Assembly (NCBI GenBank): GCA_025362235.1
Contig: JANYGZ010000024.1
Span: 1 to 39,545, forward strand
From: Ferruginibacter sp.
GTDB taxonomy: Bacteria; Bacteroidota; Bacteroidia; Chitinophagales; Chitinophagaceae
Length of the DNA stretch: 39,545 nucleotides
Direction: 5' to 3'
In this document: piece by piece, positions 8,668-16,599 of the stretch
Layout of the letters: every line of letters starts with the position of its first letter
How positions within the stretch are numbered: position 1 is the stretch's first letter
Program-made: the position numbers and the translations under genes
The notes under the pieces: generated by a model
The model's database searches: none
What the model was told of the DNA's origin: nothing
The model's input: the letters and a program-made list of their open reading frames with translations, nothing else

Positions 8668-9456
8668 TTATTGTTCACCCAACATTTTTTTTATTCCATC
8701 AATATCAAAGCTATTGGCAGCAGTCATTACTTCCTGCTCGTTGGCAAAATTGATACACTCCCAAACAATCATGGAGGTTTGCCCTAGAGATACTATCAAC
8801 GTGTAGCCCTTACTGTCTTCATATTGAATGATGGCTTTGTTTCCTTTTACTTTTACCTGTTTAAAATTTTGTTTGTCGCCATTGGCTTCCATCATATTGG
8901 CATTGCCAAAATACATCATAGCCAAACCGGAATAAATGCCGGCATTGCCAATGGTAGTTGTTAACTGCTTATCTCCACTTTTGTAAACCCTTTGAATGCT
9001 CAGGTTACTCCATCCCCACTGTGTGCTCATTACCCTGTCCTGCAAAGTATCTACCGGTAACGCAACTATTGTTGCAGGCAATGATTTTAAAATTTGCCGC
9101 CCCAACTGAATTTCCACTCCCATCAGGGCCTGTTGTAAAGAGTAGCGGGCATCGCTGTAATTTTTAGCAGTATGTTCTGTTTCTGCGTCTGCCATTTGTT
9201 GTTTTACATCAGGTGGTTGGGTATTACTTAAACCGCCGCCACCTTTATTGGTGGGTTTACCCGAGGAGTTAGAAGAACTGTTAGTATTGCTATTGCTGTT
9301 ATCCTTTTCAGCAGGCAGCCCCGCCTTTTTTTCAGCTTCGCCAGTTATGACCTTATTCACTTTATCTTTTATCTTTTTCATAAAACCCTGCGAATAAGCC
9401 GTATTGGTAAATGCAAGCGCTGCCGCAAAACCAAGTATGTACAAAAGCCTTTTCAT
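8668..9456 (-). CDS. Secreted hypothetical protein with Ser/Asn/Gly linker
   Basis: The best start is the ATG at 9456-9454, giving 262 residues with signal peptide MKRLLYILGFAAALAFTNTAYSQ; an upstream TTG is unlikely. After a short basic helix there is a low-complexity Ser/Asn/Gly linker (about residues 50-80), then the same domain as the downstream 200-residue protein. That domain has a helix rich in Gln/Glu, the motif GRQILKSLPA, and beta strands ending in TLIVSLGQTSMIVWE. The linker suggests the shared domain is tethered away from the N-terminus. Function is unknown; the pair is probably exported together. Confidence 0.65.
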   Translation of the reverse strand: MKRLLYILGFAAALAFTNTAYSQGFMKKIKDKVNKVITGEAEKKAGLPAEKDNSNSNTNSSSNSSGKPTNKGGGGLSNTQPPDVKQQMADAETEHTAKNYSDARYSLQQALMGVEIQLGRQILKSLPATIVALPVDTLQDRVMSTQWGWSNLSIQRVYKSGDKQLTTTIGNAGIYSGLAMMYFGNANMMEANGDKQNFKQVKVKGNKAIIQYEDSKGYTLIVSLGQTSMIVWECINFANEQEVMTAANSFDIDGIKKMLGEQ

Positions 9457-9462
9457 ATGCAA

Positions 9463-9723
9463 AAAAATTTTTTGTTATAGAAAAATATAATAAGTTAAAT
9501 GTAAGCAGTAAAATTTACTTTAGCAATACTAAAAACAGTTCGTGAATTGGGTATTGCGCTGGTGGAACAGTTGGGAGATTATTTGGTTAATTTGTACAGC
9601 TGCCGCTGCGGATTTTATGCCAAATGGATTTACAAATTAATCCAATATTATCCGGTATAATGCCGAGTGATAGCTCTTTAGGCCAATGCAATTGGGCTAT
9701 TAAAGATATCCATTCGGTATAAT
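9463..9723. other. Spacer with a possible decayed coding remnant
   Basis: On the plus strand 9505-9660 stays open for 51 codons and ends in TAA, but has no ATG. The peptide, including ELGIALVEQLGDYLVNLY, looks protein-like, yet I can assign it to no family. It may be the tail of a lost gene. No regulatory element is clear. Confidence 0.25.
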
Positions 9724-10785
9724 TTATAGAATTTGCAGAATTGAACGGTGAATTTGTTTTTCATCCTCCCAGATACAAATTATTTGTTTATCGTTCATGA
9801 TTTTAATAATTGGTTGCTGCCCTTTGCCGAGTAATTCTTTTTTGCCACCAGGTAACAGGCAGATTACTTCGCCTTTTTCTGTCCAGGCATATACTTTTTT
9901 TTCTCCTATAAGTTCCATAGTGCAGCCTTTACCTTCGCCCAGTTCAATCTCTGGTTTACCGGGCTCGCATAAAAAAATCTTTCCTTGCCTGCGCCAAACC
10001 GTTTGCAAATTGCCGTTATTGTCAATAGCCAGCGAACCTCCATCCATTGGGCAACCATTTAAGGCCCAGCTTTCATTACCTAATTTCTGTGCCTGGCCAA
10101 AGCTTTTTCCGGCATCTGCTGAATGCATCAAATACAAATCCCTGTTTCCATTTAACCAGTTGCGGAACATTACATATACGTCGGTGCCTTTCACTAATAC
10201 AGAAGGCTTACAGCATTCACAAACAGTACTGTCTGGCGAAGCATAAATCAGGCTATTTGGCAACCAGCTTGCACCACCATCATTTGATTTTGCGCCAAAT
10301 ATTTTATTGTGTTTATCTCTCAGGTCAAGCCAAACAGCGAAGGTATTTTGGCCATCTGCACTTAAGGCCATTAAGCCTTCTTTGGAAACTGTATCTACGT
10401 CATTAACGCGGGCTCCTGATTTCCATTTACCTGTATCATTTTTTGTATAACAAAAAATATTCCCAGGACCATTACACGCAATAACAGTTAAACCATTATC
10501 GGAGGCAGTAATCTGTGGCCCACGGGTATGGGAGGCTACCAGCTCCGGTAATACATCAATCAGGGCCGGGGTTGAAAAACTGATTCCGTTATCGGTTGAT
10601 ACAGTGTACATGATGCTATCTCCTGTTCCGAATACCAGGTGAAGCTTACCTGAATTGTCTTTTGCAACTGCCGGCATTTGCCCCTGTGCTATTATTAATT
10701 GTTCCGCTGCTGACTTTTTTTGTTCTGTACAAGCGCTGAAAAAAACAATAATAAATACCATTGCCAATAAACTAAGTGCTTTCAT
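9724..10785 (-). CDS. Sialidase-like (BNR/Asp-box) lipoprotein
   Basis: The 353-residue protein begins with a lipoprotein signal peptide, with lipobox FSAC and lipid-modified Cys19. The rest is a beta-propeller-like fold with repeated Asp-box motifs: STDNGISF, SNDGGASW and SADAGKSF. Each has the S-x-D-x-G-x-(S/T)-(W/F) pattern at turns of sialidase-type propellers. The arginine triad and nucleophile tyrosine of true sialidases are not obvious, so this is likely a binding or structural propeller rather than a sialidase. ECCKPSVLVKG contains a vicinal Cys pair of unknown significance. The protein would be anchored to the outer or inner membrane. The downstream spacer to the paralogue pair shows no terminator. 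Confidence 0.7.
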   Translation of the reverse strand: MKALSLLAMVFIIVFFSACTEQKKSAAEQLIIAQGQMPAVAKDNSGKLHLVFGTGDSIMYTVSTDNGISFSTPALIDVLPELVASHTRGPQITASDNGLTVIACNGPGNIFCYTKNDTGKWKSGARVNDVDTVSKEGLMALSADGQNTFAVWLDLRDKHNKIFGAKSNDGGASWLPNSLIYASPDSTVCECCKPSVLVKGTDVYVMFRNWLNGNRDLYLMHSADAGKSFGQAQKLGNESWALNGCPMDGGSLAIDNNGNLQTVWRRQGKIFLCEPGKPEIELGEGKGCTMELIGEKKVYAWTEKGEVICLLPGGKKELLGKGQQPIIKIMNDKQIICIWEDEKQIHRSILQIL

Positions 10786-10823
10786 ATTTTAAATTTTAAA
10801 AATTGGTTTTGCGTTACTGATTG

Positions 10824-11294
10824 TTAATCCCAAATTAAAGGCCTGTCAAGGCCAAGTGTGCGCAGGTAAGATAACATTTGTCCCGCATGCACAGATTCAT
10901 GATAAGCAATTCTTAACAAATAGTCTCCCAGTTTTTTACGTTGCCCTTTTTCGGAACGGACAATTTCAATTGAATCCAATTCGTCTGATGAAAATGATTT
11001 TATTGTTTCAAAAAATAAATTCCTAAACGTTTCTGCAAAATCAAGTTCGTCTTGCAAATTAGAATATTCCCTGTCTTTCCAGGGTGAAATATAGTCGCCG
11101 ATATTACCTCTATTTTTTATGATGATATGAAAAAGCTGTTCGCCTTCTAAAACATGTCTTACCATTTCAAGGCATGTCATAGCATTGGCATCTGGTTGCC
11201 AAAAATAAAATTCTGGTGTAATGCCGTTCCAAAGTTTTGTGCTCCGCCTTCTGATTTCATTAAAATTCAATAGTATCAATTCTATCTGTGTCAT
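10824..11294 (-). CDS. DinB-family protein (putative metal-dependent)
   Basis: This 156-residue protein fits the DinB/YfiT four-helix-bundle family. The three expected metal-ligand histidines are visible: one in helix 2 (EMVRHVLEGEQ, residue ~47) and two in the HESVHAGQ motif (~135-139). The protein ends LGLDRPLIWD. Family members include thiol transferases that use bacillithiol or mycothiol; the substrate is unknown. It is transcribed divergently from the secreted protein at 11688 across a 393-base spacer and may be cotranscribed with the downstream lipoprotein gene (38-base gap). Confidence 0.8.
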   Translation of the reverse strand: MTQIELILLNFNEIRRRSTKLWNGITPEFYFWQPDANAMTCLEMVRHVLEGEQLFHIIIKNRGNIGDYISPWKDREYSNLQDELDFAETFRNLFFETIKSFSSDELDSIEIVRSEKGQRKKLGDYLLRIAYHESVHAGQMLSYLRTLGLDRPLIWD

Positions 11295-11381
11295 AAATTG
11301 TAGCGTAATTATTTTATCCCAATATTACCATAATGTAAACTTACCTATCAGTTTTATACTTAAAAATAGTTTGGGCATCAT

Positions 11382-11423
11382 GTTTTACATATTGTAAAAC
11401 CCTTTACTGTAAAGGGTTTTACA
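11382..11423. repeat. Three-arm palindrome with alternative hairpins
   Basis: GTTTTACA (11382-11389) can pair with TGTAAAAC (11393-11400). That same arm also forms part of a perfect 31-base palindrome (11393-11423) with 15-base arms and a single central T. The middle arm can pair with either neighbour but not both. A short T-rich run (GTTCTTTTT) follows on the plus strand. It lies between divergent genes, where a terminator is not required. It could be a bidirectional terminator for readthrough, an attenuator, or a regulator binding site. Confidence 0.55.
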
Positions 11424-11636
11424 GTTCTTTTTACCCATTAAGCAACATAAAACAAGCGTTAAGTTGGTTTCCTTGGCAAAAAAAACTGTTCTATTTTTAC
11501 ATCATCAAATTAATCCGTTAGGCTAAACAAATAAAAGCTTCACATCTAACACCCAACATTGCCCGCTGTACGAAGATAGAAGTATGTACCCATTTCCCCG
11601 ATTGCTGTTAATGAAAAAATAGAAATGTATTTTTAT

Positions 11637-11671
11637 TTATTTATTAAACCTAAATCAATTATTTATTAAAC
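11637..11671. promoter_or_regulatory. Two 13-base direct repeats upstream of the secreted 138-residue protein
   Basis: TTATTTATTAAAC occurs exactly at 11637-11649 and 11659-11671, 22 bases apart centre to centre, or about two helical turns. The second copy ends 16 bases before the ATG at 11688. The spacing would suit a dimeric regulator, but in such AT-rich DNA chance or simple duplication is also possible. Confidence 0.3.
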
Positions 11672-11687
11672 TTTAAAAATTCTAATC

Positions 11688-12104
11688 ATGAAAACTTTAA
11701 AAAACAATTCACGCATTTTTGTTGTAGCCCTGGTAACATTATTCAGCGTTGCACTTACATCTTCTGCAAATGCAGCAGATACCAAAGGAACTGATCCTGT
11801 AACTGTAAAATACGTAGGCAAAGCCAACGACCTGGCAATCTTCCAGGTGGTTTTTGTAAGCGATTCAACAGCGCAATACGAAATTTCTATTACAGATAAA
11901 TACAGCAGCCTTTATTACGAAAGAGTAAAAGGTACAGAAGTAGTTAGAAATTATCAATTTTACAGCACTGATGCTGATGGTGGTTCTATTACTGATGAAA
12001 TTCTTGTAACAGTAAAAAACACTTTAACAAAAGAAGTTAGTACTTACAAAATTTTGCCAAATGCCAGCTATAAAAAAGAAGCTGCTTATGTAGCAAAATT
12101 GTAA
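11688..12104 (+). CDS. Small secreted protein, unknown function
   Basis: The gene encodes 138 residues with a clear signal peptide (MKTLKNNSRIFVVALVTLFS... cut after ANA, ~residue 29). The mature ~109 residues alternate hydrophobic and polar residues as in a beta sandwich: VTVKYVG, AIFQVVFVS, QYEISITDK, VVRNYQFYS and EILVTVKNT. No cysteines or catalytic motifs are visible. It is a single-gene unit with its own strong terminator at 12114-12151, and an upstream region rich in repeats. The architecture, with high Lys/Thr and clean codon use, suggests an abundant periplasmic or extracellular protein. I recognise no named family. Confidence 0.7.
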   Translation: MKTLKNNSRIFVVALVTLFSVALTSSANAADTKGTDPVTVKYVGKANDLAIFQVVFVSDSTAQYEISITDKYSSLYYERVKGTEVVRNYQFYSTDADGGSITDEILVTVKNTLTKEVSTYKILPNASYKKEAAYVAKL

Positions 12105-12113
12105 ATGAATTCC

Positions 12114-12151
12114 TAAGATCAATCCTGGTTTCTTAACCGGGGTTGATCTTA
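12114..12151 (+). terminator. Intrinsic terminator after the secreted 138-residue protein
   Basis: Seventeen-base arms (TAAGATCAATCCTGGTT and AACCGGGGTTGATCTTA) around a TCTT loop pair with two G-T wobbles. The run CTTTTTA follows. It starts 10 bases after the stop codon. Confidence 0.8.
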
Positions 12152-12535
12152 CTTTTTAATTTCCTCCTCCTTATAGTTGTAAAATATATTTACAATATCA
12201 ACCAGCAACCGGTAAGCCTGCCTGCCCGCTGCAATAACTATCAAATAGTTTTTTTATTAAGCAGCTCAATTCACAAAAAAAAAGAATTTCTATACAGAAT
12301 TATACCCTTCAAGGTTTGTTGTAACACGTACTTTACAACAGCTATGAAAACTAAGCGGATGCTTCAGCAATGAGGATTATCCGCTATTTTTATTTTGGGG
12401 AATTATCAAGCTTTTATTGTTGAGAAATTTTTTTTATTTTTGTTCTGTAACACGACTAGTCTGCAAAAGTCAGACATCGGCTGGGAGGGTTTGGGAGACT
12501 CAGAGCGGAATGAAGTCTTATTTGTTGACTGCAGG
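12152..12535. other. Gene-free spacer with degenerate repeats
   Basis: I see no supported gene here. Around 12459-12475 a GTCTG/CAGAC inverted repeat surrounds a short A-rich loop. Next to it is a G-rich stretch with GAGACT and AAGTCTT halves (12496-12520). These border the 3' end of the small membrane-protein gene and may be relics of an insertion. Confidence 0.35.
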
Positions 12536-13042
12536 TTATTTGCTAAAGTACTTGAAAAAGTACGGAACAAAACTAAATTTTTTATGTCCACTAAATTCAA
12601 CTTTTGTATCGTCCAAAAATATCTTAATAGGTTTGTAGTCTGCTAAATTAAAGTTGTCAAGTATGTACTCTTTACCAGATATATTATTAATTAGAATTCC
12701 TTCATAATTTGTAGACTTTGTAGAAATCATAATTGTAAAATATTCTTTTAGGTCAGCCAGTTTAATTGTCACTGATTTTGTGAATAGAAACTTTAACGTT
12801 AGTGTCTTCTTTTCGTCATCAATTTCAACTCCTTTTGGCAAGAAAATAAGCTGCAATGTCGACAATATAAGCAATAACATAAGTAACATCCAAATTAGAG
12901 CAAGAAAGATAATGGCTCCAATAGGTACATCATCAAAATTTATATGTGGAAGAGCATAAATGAAAAAACCAAAGAGAGGTAAAAAAATAATTAGTATTAT
13001 AATCTTGCCGTAGAACTGATACTTATTGAAACCAATTGTCAT
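12536..13042 (-). CDS. Small two-TM membrane protein, unknown function
   Basis: This 168-residue protein has two N-terminal membrane segments (about residues 13-31 and 41-66). A soluble C-terminal domain follows, with a strand pattern (GVEIDDEKKTLTLKF, SVTIKLADLKEYF) like small PH-like domains of bacterial membrane proteins. I do not recognise a named family. It is an orphan. On its 5' side an imperfect inverted repeat lies at 13069-13102 (TTAGCGT ... AACGCCTAA), and repeat debris lies beyond the 3' end. It could be a recently inserted accessory cassette. Residue use (Lys/Ile/Phe-rich) is somewhat more extreme than the flanking metabolic genes. Confidence 0.6.
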   Translation of the reverse strand: MTIGFNKYQFYGKIIILIIFLPLFGFFIYALPHINFDDVPIGAIIFLALIWMLLMLLLILSTLQLIFLPKGVEIDDEKKTLTLKFLFTKSVTIKLADLKEYFTIMISTKSTNYEGILINNISGKEYILDNFNLADYKPIKIFLDDTKVEFSGHKKFSFVPYFFKYFSK

Positions 13043-13242
13043 AAGGGAAAGATTAAACTTTTAAAATTTTAGCGTCTGTCAAAACTTGTAGCCAACGCCT
13101 AAATATATGATATAAAATGCTGTACTATCAAATTTTCAAGCATTGATTTTCAATAGATAAGTATTATACATTTTATATTGTTATTAGTACAAGCCATTTT
13201 TTAAATCCATCGCTTTATAGTGTATCCATGGAGGTTACATCA

Positions 13243-14619
13243 TTAATCCTTATTCCGTTCCTTCCACATTTCATTAAAGGTTTTTTTGCTAAAATCGAGG
13301 CTGTTGCGGTGCTTGGCCCATCCTTTAAATAAGCTGTTTACTACCCGGGTTTTTATATCCCCATTGCCCATGTTCATCATCCCTCTTTTAAGGCTGGCCA
13401 TTTTCCAGAGTTTCCACGACATTTTTTCGCTGAAAGCTGCAAGGCCTTCCTGTACAGATTCACGGCGGTTTTCCAATAATAATTCGTGCAGGCTGATTTT
13501 TACCGGGCACACTTCGGTACAGGCGCCGCAAAGCGAGGAGGCATAACTTAAATGCTTAAAGTTTTCCATGCCCTGCAGGTTGGGTGTTATCACGCTTCCG
13601 ATGGGGCCACTGTAAGTAGTGCCATAGGTATGGCCGCCAATATTTTTATATACCGGGCAAACATTTAAACAGGCGCCGCAACGGATGCAATAGAGGCTTT
13701 GCCTTTGTTTTGGGTTGGCTAAAATATCTGTACGGCCATTGTCTAATAATACCACATACATTTCTTCGGGACCGTCTGTTTCATTTGGCTGCCGCGGACC
13801 GGTTATAATAGTGTTGTAAACCGTTAATGTTTGCCCTGTACCAAAAGTAGACAGCATCGGCCAAAACAAAGCAAGGTCCGTCATGGATGGTATCATTTTT
13901 TCTATACCAACAATTACAATATGTGTTTTAGGAAATGCACAGCTTAGCCTTGCATTGCCTTCATTTTCGGTAACGGCCACCGCACCGATATCACCAATGA
14001 TAAAATTGGCACCCGTAACACCTACTTCGGCCTGCGTATATTTTTCACGTAAAATTTCCCTTGCCACCTGCGTCAGTTGTTCAGGCGTATAATTAACGGG
14101 CGTGCCCAGTTTGTTATTAAAAAGCCTGGCTACATCTTCCTTGCTTTTATGCATGGCCGGTGTTACAATATGGTAAGGCGCTTCGCCATCTAACTGTTGT
14201 ATGTATTCGCCTAAATCTGTTTCTATACTTTCTATCCCATTTTTTTCCAGTGCATCATTCAGGTGAATTTCTTCGGTCACCATGCTTTTGCTTTTTACCA
14301 GTGTTTTACAGTTTTTTTCTTTGCAGATAGCAAGCACGGCTTCAATAGCCTGTTCAGTATTTTCGGCCCATATTACTTTGCCGCCACGTTTGGTAAAGTT
14401 TAATTCAAAGGTTTCCAGTTGAAGGTCCAGTGTTTCAATGGCACGCCACTTAACGTTCTTGGCTCGTTCTTTAGCAAGGTTGATATCAGCAAATTGCTCT
14501 TTGCCTTTTGGTACTACTGCATTGTATTTACCAATATTATAATTTATTTTTCTGCGGTGGTCGAGGTCGCCTGCTTTGATGGTGCTTTTGGCAATAAAGG
14601 TTTGCGATTGTTCTGTCAT
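13243..14619 (-). CDS. lutB: Lactate-utilisation iron-sulfur protein LutB/LldF
   Basis: The 458-residue protein has the LUD domain (about residues 60-295, including GVTGANFIIGDIGAVAVTENEG). Two ferredoxin-like 4Fe-4S motifs follow: CIRCGACLNVCPVY (about 308-325) and CGACTEVCPV (about 363-373). A C-terminal DUF3390-like tail completes the LutB architecture. LutB works with LutA and LutC in L-lactate oxidation to pyruvate. Neither partner is adjacent: the upstream neighbours are the DUF5615/DUF433 pair, 15 bases away. Either the complex is encoded at split loci or the protein serves another electron-transfer role. Confidence 0.88.
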   Translation of the reverse strand: MTEQSQTFIAKSTIKAGDLDHRRKINYNIGKYNAVVPKGKEQFADINLAKERAKNVKWRAIETLDLQLETFELNFTKRGGKVIWAENTEQAIEAVLAICKEKNCKTLVKSKSMVTEEIHLNDALEKNGIESIETDLGEYIQQLDGEAPYHIVTPAMHKSKEDVARLFNNKLGTPVNYTPEQLTQVAREILREKYTQAEVGVTGANFIIGDIGAVAVTENEGNARLSCAFPKTHIVIVGIEKMIPSMTDLALFWPMLSTFGTGQTLTVYNTIITGPRQPNETDGPEEMYVVLLDNGRTDILANPKQRQSLYCIRCGACLNVCPVYKNIGGHTYGTTYSGPIGSVITPNLQGMENFKHLSYASSLCGACTEVCPVKISLHELLLENRRESVQEGLAAFSEKMSWKLWKMASLKRGMMNMGNGDIKTRVVNSLFKGWAKHRNSLDFSKKTFNEMWKERNKD

Positions 14620-14634
14620 GCTCTTTGATAGTAG

Positions 14635-14994
14635 TTAGAAATTTCTTATTCGTAATTTGCCATTTTGGTAAACAGCAAATTTGTCTTTTATTTCATCAAC
14701 ATATTGCGGAATGATATTTTGAATAGCAGCAAGTTTTTCTTCAGCCACAGCATCTTCTAACCTAAGCAGCAAAATTCCTTTATGATTTAATTTGTTTTTA
14801 AAAACCAACTCTTCAAAATCTTTATCCATTGAGATAATGAATGCATCCTCTTTTATAGCTATCTCAATGATATGAAGGTCTTCCATATCCGGGTTTATAT
14901 CTCTTATGGCAATAACCTCATACAATTCTTTTTTTAGCCATTCTTCTATAATTTTTCCAACACCTACATCTACAATGAATGTTTGGTTTTTCAT
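14635..14994 (-). CDS. DUF5615 PIN-like protein (putative toxin)
   Basis: This 119-residue protein matches the DUF5615/Mut7-C-like PIN fold, a group proposed as VapC-like RNases. An N-terminal strand carries Asp9 (FIVDVGVG), a central IIEIAIKEDAFIISMDKDFEE segment carries acidic residues at ~57-60, and RLEDA follows. The usual N-terminal motif is LLDEN; here only the first Asp is clear, so the active site may be partly altered. It overlaps the DUF433 gene by 4 bases (start and stop in ATGA), so translation is probably coupled. The pair is read toward lutB. Confidence 0.75.
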   Translation of the reverse strand: MKNQTFIVDVGVGKIIEEWLKKELYEVIAIRDINPDMEDLHIIEIAIKEDAFIISMDKDFEELVFKNKLNHKGILLLRLEDAVAEEKLAAIQNIIPQYVDEIKDKFAVYQNGKLRIRNF

Positions 14995-15221
14995 GCGGCT
15001 ATTTCTTCTTCATTTGAGATTATTTTGGCAGCAAACAGAAGACAGGCTTTAATATCATCTTCTTCAAGCAACGGATATTCTTCAATAATTTGTGCGTGAG
15101 AAATACCCCGGGCCAACATTTTAATTATTTGTTCAACGGAAATCCTCATTCCCCTGATTACAGGTTTACCTGCAAGCACTGCCGGGTTTGAAGTAATTCT
15201 ATTTAATAAAGTAGTATCCAT
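14991..15221 (-). CDS. DUF433 protein (putative antitoxin)
   Basis: This 76-residue DUF433 protein is a small winged-helix-like fold typically encoded directly upstream of DUF5615 genes and proposed to be the antitoxin and autoregulator. It shows the family signature VLAGKPVIRGMRISVEQIIKML, followed by the ARGISHAQIIEEYPLLEEDDI helix-turn-helix-like region. It is first in the pair, as usual for an antitoxin. Function is inferred from the family and gene order only. Confidence 0.8.
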   Translation of the reverse strand: MDTTLLNRITSNPAVLAGKPVIRGMRISVEQIIKMLARGISHAQIIEEYPLLEEDDIKACLLFAAKIISNEEEIAA

Positions 15222-15268
15222 AATACTAGTTTTTTGTAAAGTTACTAAATCATTTAACGATCATCCCT

Positions 15269-15290
15269 AAGCAATACAATTCTATTGCTT
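15269..15290 (-). terminator. Hairpin at the end of kbl
   Basis: AAGCAATA and TATTGCTT form a perfect 8-base stem around a 6-base loop, directly after the kbl stop codon. There is no strong T run on the minus strand, so termination is uncertain. Confidence 0.4.
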
Positions 15291-15292
15291 CC

Positions 15293-16489
15293 TTACAGCG
15301 TTGACGCCAATACCCCCAATACTTTACCCACTTTTGTAAATGCTTCAATGGCTTTATCTAAATGCTTTTGTTGATGAGCTGCACTTAACTGCACCCTTAT
15401 ACGGGCCTGGCCCTTGGCCACTACCGGAAAGAAAAAACCAATTACATAAATACCTTCTTCTAATAATTGTGCAGCAAAATTTTGCGCCACCACTGCATCG
15501 TATAACATAATAGGGACAATGGGATGTTCGCCGGGCTTTATATCAAAACCGGCTTCTGTCATTTTTTTTCTAAAGTATGCTGTATTGTAAGCAAGCGTAT
15601 CCCTTAACTCTGTTGTTTCGCTCAGCATATCCAGTACTGCAATGGAAGCCCCCACAATGGCCGGTGCCAATGTGTTACTAAATAAATAAGGGCGGCTGCG
15701 CTGACGAAGCATTTCTATAATTTCTTTTTTACCGCTGGTAAATCCGCCACTGGCACCACCAAGTGCTTTTCCCAGGGTGCCGGTAATAATATCTATGCGC
15801 CCCATTACACCGCGGTACTCGTGTGTACCCCTGCCGGTTTTACCCAAAAAGCCGCTGCTATGGCATTCATCAATCATTACAATGGCATCATATTTATCTG
15901 CCAGGTCGCAGATTTTATCCAATTGTGCAATAGTACCATCCATGCTGAAAGAGCCATCCGTTACAATTACGCGGCTGCGTAAATTGGCTGTTTCTTTTAG
16001 TTTCAATTCCAGATCGGCCATATTATTATGTTCGTACCGGTGGCGTTGCGCCTTGCATAACCGTACCCCATCTATTATAGAAGCATGGTTTAAAGCATCG
16101 CTGATAAGCGCATCTTCTTCACCAAATAAAGGTTCAAAAACACCGCCGTTGGCATCAAAAGCTGCTGCATATAAAATGGTATCTTCTGTACCTAAAAAAT
16201 CGGCTATCTTTTTTTCCAGCTCTTTGTGAATATCCTGTGTACCGCAAATAAAACGTACACTGCTCATACCAAAGCCATGAGAGTCTGTATACTTTTTAGC
16301 CGCCGCCGTAACTTTTGGGTGAGCCGAAAGACCCAGGTAATTGTTGGCACAAAAATTTAAAACCGTTTTGCCGTTTACAATTATTTCAGCTCCCTGGGGG
16401 CTGGTAATGATGCGTTCTTTTTTTGATAAACCTGCGCTTTCGATCTGGGAAAGCTCGGCAGCAATTCTTTGTACAAAATTCTGGTTCAT
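15293..16489 (-). CDS. kbl: Glycine C-acetyltransferase (2-amino-3-ketobutyrate CoA ligase)
   Basis: This 398-residue PLP enzyme of the alpha-oxoamine synthase family converts 2-amino-3-ketobutyrate and CoA to glycine and acetyl-CoA, the second step of threonine breakdown. Visible family motifs are NFCANNYLGLSAHP, GMSSVRFICGTQ, the VTDGSFSMDG segment, IDECHSSGFLG and the PLP-lysine motif GTLGKALGGASGG. The length is as expected for Kbl (about 397). The related enzymes KAS/BioF and SPT share the fold, but RFICGTQ and the N-terminus favour Kbl. No threonine dehydrogenase is adjacent. The first codon is at 16489; upstream lies repeat-rich DNA. Confidence 0.9.
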   Translation of the reverse strand: MNQNFVQRIAAELSQIESAGLSKKERIITSPQGAEIIVNGKTVLNFCANNYLGLSAHPKVTAAAKKYTDSHGFGMSSVRFICGTQDIHKELEKKIADFLGTEDTILYAAAFDANGGVFEPLFGEEDALISDALNHASIIDGVRLCKAQRHRYEHNNMADLELKLKETANLRSRVIVTDGSFSMDGTIAQLDKICDLADKYDAIVMIDECHSSGFLGKTGRGTHEYRGVMGRIDIITGTLGKALGGASGGFTSGKKEIIEMLRQRSRPYLFSNTLAPAIVGASIAVLDMLSETTELRDTLAYNTAYFRKKMTEAGFDIKPGEHPIVPIMLYDAVVAQNFAAQLLEEGIYVIGFFFPVVAKGQARIRVQLSAAHQQKHLDKAIEAFTKVGKVLGVLASTL

Positions 16490-16548
16490 GATAGTAATTT
16501 ATTGATGGTACTATTGATATTTTAAGAATAAAATGACGTATCGATTTG

Positions 16549-16599
16549 TGAATAGTGAATGGTCGATGGTGAAATGTTGACCATTGACTATTGTCAATT
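16549..16599. repeat. GTGAATRGTGAATGG-type repeat with inverted arms upstream of kbl
   Basis: AATAGTGAATGGTC (16551-16564) and GACCATTGACTATT (16579-16592) are inverted copies with one mismatch, separated by 14 bases that contain another GATGGTGAAATG unit. The units match the tandem repeat in the deacetylase gene. On kbl's strand the hairpin lies in the upstream region and could affect its 5' leader. Confidence 0.6.

Noticed and set aside
9505..9660. Small gene in the 9463-9723 spacer
   Set aside because: The frame is open for 51 codons but lacks a start codon and ribosome binding site; listed only as a possible remnant.
12143..12373. 76-codon frame after the terminator
   Set aside because: It starts inside the terminator hairpin, has no ribosome binding site and encodes a low-quality hydrophobic/basic peptide.
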